From positions 4,010,001 to 4,074,000 of the forward strand of contig CP087974.1 of the NCBI GenBank assembly GCA_024426085.1: 64,000 nucleotides of DNA, written 5' to 3'. Shown in pieces: positions 59,852 through 64,000 of the stretch (position 1 is its first letter; each line of letters opens with the position of its first letter). A program made the translations under genes and the position numbers. The notes beneath the pieces were generated by a model, which did no database searches, was not told the DNA's origin, and saw nothing but the letters and a program-made list of their open reading frames with translations. This DNA is from Rhizobium sp. RCAM05350 (lineage in GTDB: Bacteria; Pseudomonadota; Alphaproteobacteria; Rhizobiales; Rhizobiaceae).

Positions 59852-59929
59852 TGGTGCACCCGACTGGATTCAGAACCAGTGACCTCTGCCTTCGGAGGGC
59901 AGCACTCTATCCAGCTGAGCTACGGGTGC
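59852..59929 (-). tRNA. tRNA-Arg(CCG)
   Basis: Acceptor stem GCACCCG/CGGGTGC, D-arm AGCTCAGCTGGATAGAG, anticodon loop CTCCGAA (anticodon CCG, codon CGG), encoded CCA. The T-loop is TTCTGAAT where TTCGAAT is invariant, so one extra T is present; without it all arms are standard. Integration target of the adjacent island. Genes flank it on both sides on the same chromosome arm. Confidence 0.93.
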
Positions 59930-60099
59930 ATCCACGACGGCAAGGCGTCGAAGCAGGCTGAGCCCGGTTCATAGCCTAGGATAGTCGGCGCATCAATGGT
60001 GAAAGCGCCTCGTCGGCAGGAAATTCCTGTTCACTGAAGATCGTCCAATTCATAGCTACCGCGAATGTGCAGGCTAGGCAGTCCACGCGGTGTACAGGT

Positions 60100-60128
60100 A
60101 AAAATGCCGCGCTTTGGGAGCGCGGCAT
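60100..60128 (-). terminator. Rho-independent terminator of xylFHG
   Basis: ATGCCGCGCT and AGCGCGGCAT pair perfectly across a five-base loop; on the minus strand five T follow. It is 25 bp past the xylG stop. Confidence 0.88.
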
Positions 60129-60152
60129 CCTGTTTTCAAGCAAGCAGTCGGT

Positions 60153-60938
60153 TCAAGCCGTCTGCATGGCGCCTGGACCGGCGATGGCTTTCGGCGGAAC
60201 CTTGCCGAGAATGATCATGCCCAGCACTTCGTCCTTGGTGACGTCCTCGGTGCGGGCATGGCCGACGACCTGGCCGTTCTTCATCACCGACACACGGTCG
60301 GCGAGGTCGAAGACATCGTGGATGTCGTGGCTGATCAGGAAGATGCCGATGCCTTCGCGCTTCAGCTGCTTGATCAGCTCGCCGACCTGCGCCGTTTCCT
60401 GGGGGCCGAGCGCTGCCGTCGGCTCGTCCATGATCAGGATCCGGGCGTCGAACAGGATGGCGCGGGCAATGGCCACCGACTGACGCTGGCCGCCGGACAA
60501 TGCTTTGACCGGCTCCTTGAAGCGGCGGAAGTTCGGGTTGAGCCGTCCCATCACCTCGCGAGCCTTGGCTTCCATCGCCACGTCATCGAGCGTGCCCCAG
60601 GGTGTGCGCAACTCGCGGCCGAGATAGAGGTTGGCGGCGGCGTCGACATTGTCGGCGACGGCCAGCGTCTGGTAGATCGTCTCGATGCCGTAGCCCTTGG
60701 CGTCGCGCGGGTTGCTGATATGGACCGGTTCGCCGTTGATCAGGATTTCGCCGGCATCGCGCTTGTAGGCGCCCGACAGGATCTTGATCAGCGTCGACTT
60801 GCCGGCGCCATTATGGCCGAGCAGGGCCACGACTTCGCCCGGATAGAGATCAACCGAGGCGTTGTCGACGGCGTGGATACTGCCGAAGGAGATGGAAATG
60901 TTCTTCATTTCCACGAGTGGAGTGCGTTGTTCCGTCAT
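60153..60938 (-). CDS. xylG: Xylose ABC transporter ATP-binding protein (single-domain)
   Basis: 261 residues from ATG 60938. Walker A GHNGAGKSTLIKILSG, signature LSGGQRQSVAIARAIL, Walker B ILIMDEPTAALGP, switch FLISHD. One ATPase domain only, half the size of E. coli XylG, as in many rhizobial sugar importers of the FrcA/XylG type. 14 bp after xylH. Intact. Confidence 0.9.
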   Translation of the reverse strand: MTEQRTPLVEMKNISISFGSIHAVDNASVDLYPGEVVALLGHNGAGKSTLIKILSGAYKRDAGEILINGEPVHISNPRDAKGYGIETIYQTLAVADNVDAAANLYLGRELRTPWGTLDDVAMEAKAREVMGRLNPNFRRFKEPVKALSGGQRQSVAIARAILFDARILIMDEPTAALGPQETAQVGELIKQLKREGIGIFLISHDIHDVFDLADRVSVMKNGQVVGHARTEDVTKDEVLGMIILGKVPPKAIAGPGAMQTA

Positions 60939-60952
60939 TGTTCGAACTCCTC

Positions 60953-62268
60953 TTACTTGGCTCGGCCGCGATAAACGGTATCCAGCCAGACGGCCATGAC
61001 CAGTACGATGCCGATGACGATGCTTTGCAGCGGCGTGTCGATGCGCAACAGCACCATGCCGGACTGCAGTGATTGCATGACGATCGCACCGAGAACTGCC
61101 CCGGAGATCGTGCCCATGCCGCCGGCAAGCGAGGTGCCGCCGATGACCGCAGCAGCGATCGTGTACAGTTCGTCGAGCGTGCCCTGTGCATTGGTGGCCG
61201 CGTTCAAAGGGGCCGTCGAGATCGCGGCGGCGATAGCGCAGAGCGCTCCCATCAGTGCGAAGATGCGTACCGTCACCCAGCGGGTCTTGATGCCGGCGAG
61301 TTCGGCTGCTTCCGGATTGCCACCGATGGCAAAGACGTAGCGGCCAAAACGGGTGCGGGTGGTGAGGAAGCTCATGGCGATGGCGATGCCGACAGCCATC
61401 AGCACCGGAATGGCAATGCCGAGCGGGATCTGCAGGCCGCCTTCGGGCCAGGGGATATTGTGGGTTTCGGCATACTTCTTGGCGAGGTTGACCGGCATGT
61501 AATAGCTGTTGAGCACCCAGACGGCGCAGAGCACCATGATGCAGCCGACGAACGAGAGGAAATATTCCGCCCACATCGGGCGCAATGGGGAAGCCGAACC
61601 GCTTTGCGCTGCTTGCGCGAGTTGATGATCGAGGCAACGATGATGACGCAGGCGATGACGCCGACGACCCAGCTTGCCGTCGCTCCGATCGATCCTTCCG
61701 CGCCGCCGCCCATCAGACGAAATGTCGAGTCCATCGGGGCAACGGTTGCACCGGAGATGACGAGAAAGGCCGCAGCGCGCCAGATCAGCAGACCGCCGAG
61801 CGTGACGATGAAGGCGGGAACGTTGAGGAAGGCGATGATGATGCCCTGAAAGGCGCCGATGGCGGTTCCAAGTGCGATACCGACCGTCAGCGCTATGATC
61901 CAGGTGGCCGGATGATCGAAGCCGATCAGAGGCGGCAGAATCTTGGCCTGGGTGATCGCCATGATCATGCCGACGAAGCCGAGAATCGAGCCGACAGACA
62001 GATCGATATTACGGGTGACGATGACGAGCACCATGCCCGTTGCCATGACCGGAAACCGACGCAGCCTGGACCGTGAGGTTCCAAAGGTTGCGTGGCGTCA
62101 GGAAAAGCCCGCCGGTGAAATATTGAAAGCCGAGCCAGATGCACAGCAGAGCTGCGATCATCCCGAGAAGCCGGGTATCGATCTCGGTCGCCTGCAGGAA
62201 GCGCTGCAGGGCGGTTCCCTGTGTCTGGCGCACGCTGCTGGAAGGCGTGGCAATGGTGGTGTTCGCCA
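60953..62268 (-). CDS. xylH: Xylose ABC transporter permease
   Basis: ATG 62268 (MANTTIATPSSSVRQTQGTA). Lesions near 62045 and 61588. RbsC/XylH-type: VMATGMVLVIVTRNIDLSVG, FQGIIIAFLNVPAFIVTLGG, and GTSLAGGMGTISGAVLGAIV at the end. About 438 residues, the long form with a ~70-residue insertion (TISVN... KKYAETHNIPWPEGGLQIPL) seen in XylH. Confidence 0.9.
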
Positions 62269-62299
62269 TTTCCTGATTACTCCCCTTTATTCTTGTCTT

Positions 62300-62403
62300 T
62301 ACAGCGCCGCGCGTCATTCATGACGCGCAAAGATCGCTGTAACACTTTAGATTTGCTGCATAATTTTCCCTAAATCGATACCGATTTAAGGAATTATGCA
62401 GTA
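62300..62403. repeat. RIME1-like two-palindrome intergenic element
   Basis: About 104 bp with two large palindromes. The first has TACAGCG and CGCTGTA arms around CGCGCGTC/GACGCGC; the second has CTGCATAATT and AATTATGCAG around TAAATCG/CGATTTA. This layout and sequence are typical of the Rhizobiaceae RIME1 family. It lies in the 219-bp gap between xylF and xylH. Confidence 0.75.
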
Positions 62404-62422
62404 AAGTACCGCACATCGGAGA

Positions 62423-62450
62423 AGCGCCGCAACGTGATCGTTGCGGCGCT
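62423..62450 (-). other. 12-bp stem-loop after xylF
   Basis: AGCGCCGCAACG and CGTTGCGGCGCT pair perfectly around TGAT, 38 bp past the xylF stop. No T-run follows. Probably protects the 3' end of xylF mRNA or terminates partially. Confidence 0.6.
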
Positions 62451-62487
62451 CGTGACGGGACCTTATTTGCCCATGTTCAGGATCGGA

Positions 62488-63527
62488 TCAGTTGCAGACC
62501 GCAACGGTTCCGGCCTTTACGCCCTGGCAGGTTTCTTCCTTGGAAATCCAGCCGGCGTCGATGACGACGTTCAGGTTGTCCTTGGTGATCGGCTGCGGTG
62601 CGATGAAGAACGACTGCATTTCGACAGCCTTCGGTCCGCTGGCAAATTTGACCGTGCCCGGGATGGCGTCCATTGCGGCACCGCCGGCAAGCGCTACGGC
62701 GATTTCGCCGGCCTTCTTGCCGAGTTCGCGGCTATCCTTCCAGACGGATACGGTCTGGGTGCCAAGGGCGACGCGGTTCAGAGCGGCCTTGTCGCCGTCC
62801 TGGCCGGAGACCGGTACTGCACCAGCCAGACCCTGGGCTTCGAGCGCTGCAACAACGCCGCCTGCCATGCCGTCGTTCGACGAAACGACGCCGTCGACCT
62901 TGTTGTCGTTGGCGGTCAGGAACTGCTCCATGTTCTTCTGGGCAGCTTCAGGCTTCCAGCCGTCCGTATAGGCTTCGCCGACATTCTTGATCTTGCCTGC
63001 GTCCATGGCGGCCTTCAGCACTTCCATCTGTCCGGAGAACAGGAAGTCTGCGTTCGGGTCTGTCGAAGCGCCCTTGATGAAGACGTAGTTGCCTTCCGGC
63101 TTGACCTTGAACACTTCGGCAGCCTGCATGCGGCCGACTTCCTTGTTGTCGAAGGTGATGTAGTAGGCGGCCGGATTTTCGATCAGGCGGTCGTAACCGA
63201 CGACCGGGATGCCTTCAGCTGCAGCCTTTTCGATGGCCGGGCCGATGGCTTCGAATCCTGCGCCAGAACGATGATGGCGTTGGCGCCCTGGGCGATCAGC
63301 GATCCGATGTCGGTCAGCTGTTTGGCGGCGGAAGCCTGCGCGTCAGCGGAGATGTACTTGTCGCCGGATGCTTCGAGTGCTGCCTTGATCGCGGCTTCGT
63401 CGGTCTTCCAGCGTTCTTCCTGGAAGTTCGACCAGGAAACGCCGACGACCGGATCCTTGGCCATGGCTGCAGTGTGCAGGGATACGATGATGGCAGCGCC
63501 TGCCATCAGTGTCAAAACTGATTTCAT
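62488..63527 (-). CDS. xylF: D-xylose-binding periplasmic protein
   Basis: ATG 63527 after TTGGGAGGAC. Signal peptide MKSVLTLMAGAAIIVSLHTA, ending A-M-A-K. XylF motifs: VVGVSWSNFQEERWKTDEAA, I-P-V-V-G-Y-D-R-L-I, DGWKPEAAQKNMEQFLTAND, GVVSSNDGMAGGVVAALEAQ. One lesion near 63260. About 346 residues. First gene of xylFHG. Confidence 0.93.
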
Positions 63528-63618
63528 GAAGTCCTCCCAAGTGACCGCTGGCCGTCCGCGCGAACCTCCCGCACGGCCCCCGGCCAGCAAATTTGCCTGT
63601 CGTCAACTCCAAAGAGTT

Positions 63619-63639
63619 TTTTCTCGACAGTCGAGAAAA
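63619..63639. promoter_or_regulatory. XylR operator palindrome
   Basis: TTTTCTCGAC, one A, GTCGAGAAAA: a perfect 21-bp palindrome in the divergent xylF/xylR promoter region, 92 bp from xylF and 118 bp from the regulator. The form fits ROK-family repressors. Confidence 0.75.
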
Positions 63640-63756
63640 TAGATGTCAGAGTTTTTCGGGGCTGTCAACAACGCTTTGGGCAAGGCCGTTTGACATCGGG
63701 CAGATGCTTTGGGAGGAGCATGTGTTTGTGGAATTCGTGAATCACAGGGATGCGCA

Positions 63757-64000
63757 ATGCTGAGCAAATCGAGCACCGAATTGGTGCGTCAGCAAAACAG
63801 CGCGCTCGTGCTTGCGACGTTGCGGCGCCTGGGGTCGCTCTCTCATACCGACATATCCGAACATACCGGACTGGCATCTGCGACGGTTTCGGCGATCACT
63901 GCCGAACTGGAGCGGGCAGGGGTCATCGAGAAGCCGGAACAGCAGGTGCCTTCGGGGCGCGGACGGCCGCGTGTGCTGTTTGCGCAGCGTCGCGACAGCG
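63757..64000 (+). CDS. xylR: ROK-family repressor XylR (cut by window edge)
   Basis: From ATG 63757: MLSKSSTELVRQQNSALVLA, then the winged HTH (HTDISEHTGLASATVSAITA, E-L-E-R-A-G-V-I-E-K) and G-R-G-R-P-R-V-L. About 81 residues inside the window; the ROK kinase-like domain lies beyond the edge. Divergent from xylFHG, as for known XylR repressors. Confidence 0.88.
   Translation, partial: MLSKSSTELVRQQNSALVLATLRRLGSLSHTDISEHTGLASATVSAITAELERAGVIEKPEQQVPSGRGRPRVLFAQRRDS

Larger units (their letters stand above)
57982..59865. mobile_element. Mini-island integrated in tRNA-Arg(CCG), immobile remnant
   Basis: Bounded by a 14-bp direct repeat, TGGTGCACCCGACT, whose right copy is the 3' end of the tRNA gene and whose left copy stands alone. 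Inside are a truncated tyrosine integrase next to the tRNA and a single large cargo gene. The interior is visibly richer in A and T than its flanks (long A/T runs at 58010-58100 and in the cargo gene). With only ~1.9 kb and no intact integrase it cannot move by itself. Confidence 0.82.

Noticed and set aside
1..64000. CRISPR arrays, rRNA genes, complete insertion sequences, replication origins
   Set aside because: No regularly spaced repeats, rRNA segments, transposase genes or origin-like iteron clusters were found on either strand.

Overview
The window is about 60% G+C bacterial DNA that reads as Rhizobiaceae (Rhizobium, Agrobacterium or a close relative; I cannot fix the genus). The reasons are a PhyR-NepR-EcfG general stress cassette with HWE-type kinases, a hmuPSTUV heme locus, smo sorbitol/mannitol genes, thuA/thuB, xylFHG and a RIME1-like two-palindrome intergenic element. 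It is mostly catabolic and transport accessory chromosome. About half of the larger genes are broken by one or more small indels at conserved positions. Almost all are net +1 or -2, often an extra T splitting a CG, a lost CG/GC in a CGCG run, or a homopolymer change. The tRNA-Arg carries the same kind of lesion, so I treat the breaks as consensus errors, annotate each gene at full length and give the approximate lesion positions.

Layout. 1-1547: end of an RND efflux operon. 1904-15855: pyrimidine catabolism. This holds an NMT1/SsuA-type ABC importer operon with embedded GNAT and small drug/metabolite transporter genes, a cupin, dihydropyrimidinase, a beta-ureidopropionase-type amidohydrolase, a RutR-like TetR regulator, a cytochrome b-like membrane anchor plus [2Fe-2S] adenylate cyclase, and preT-preA. 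Two RutR-like operators flank the block. 15987-26177: SorC-type regulator, smoEFGK, smoS, mtlK, a HAD phosphatase and an FGGY pentulose kinase, closed by tandem hairpins. 26238-31904: general stress response (HWE kinase, phyR, nepR, ecfG, a second HWE kinase) with three good EcfG promoters. 31918-39652: heme and iron (hmuVUTSP, exported protein, tonB, DUF2325, IsdG/HmuQ-like monooxygenase, truncated hemoglobin). 39780-41306: TetR/SMR pair and a CBS protein. 41562-44508: thuA/thuB with a LacI regulator and LacI-type operators. 44549-52300: a DUF4105 membrane protein, then dipeptidase plus a dipeptide ABC operon. 52459-57971: FAD oxidoreductase, then DUF3300, DUF2950 and a membrane protein.

57982-59865 is the most unusual part. 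It is a 1.9-kb A+T-rich mini-island in the 3' end of a tRNA-Arg(CCG), bounded by a 14-bp direct repeat. It contains only the N-terminal part of a tyrosine integrase and one ~400-residue protein with a HEPN ribonuclease-like R-X4-H motif. 60100-64000 is a xylose ABC operon (xylFHG) with a divergent ROK repressor and a strong palindromic operator.

Functionally, the pyrimidine block encodes uptake, ring reduction (PreTA), ring opening (hydantoinase) and carbamoyl removal (amidohydrolase). The smo block imports polyols and oxidises them to ketoses for kinases. The hmu block imports and degrades heme. Each catabolic block carries its own regulator and at least one visible operator.
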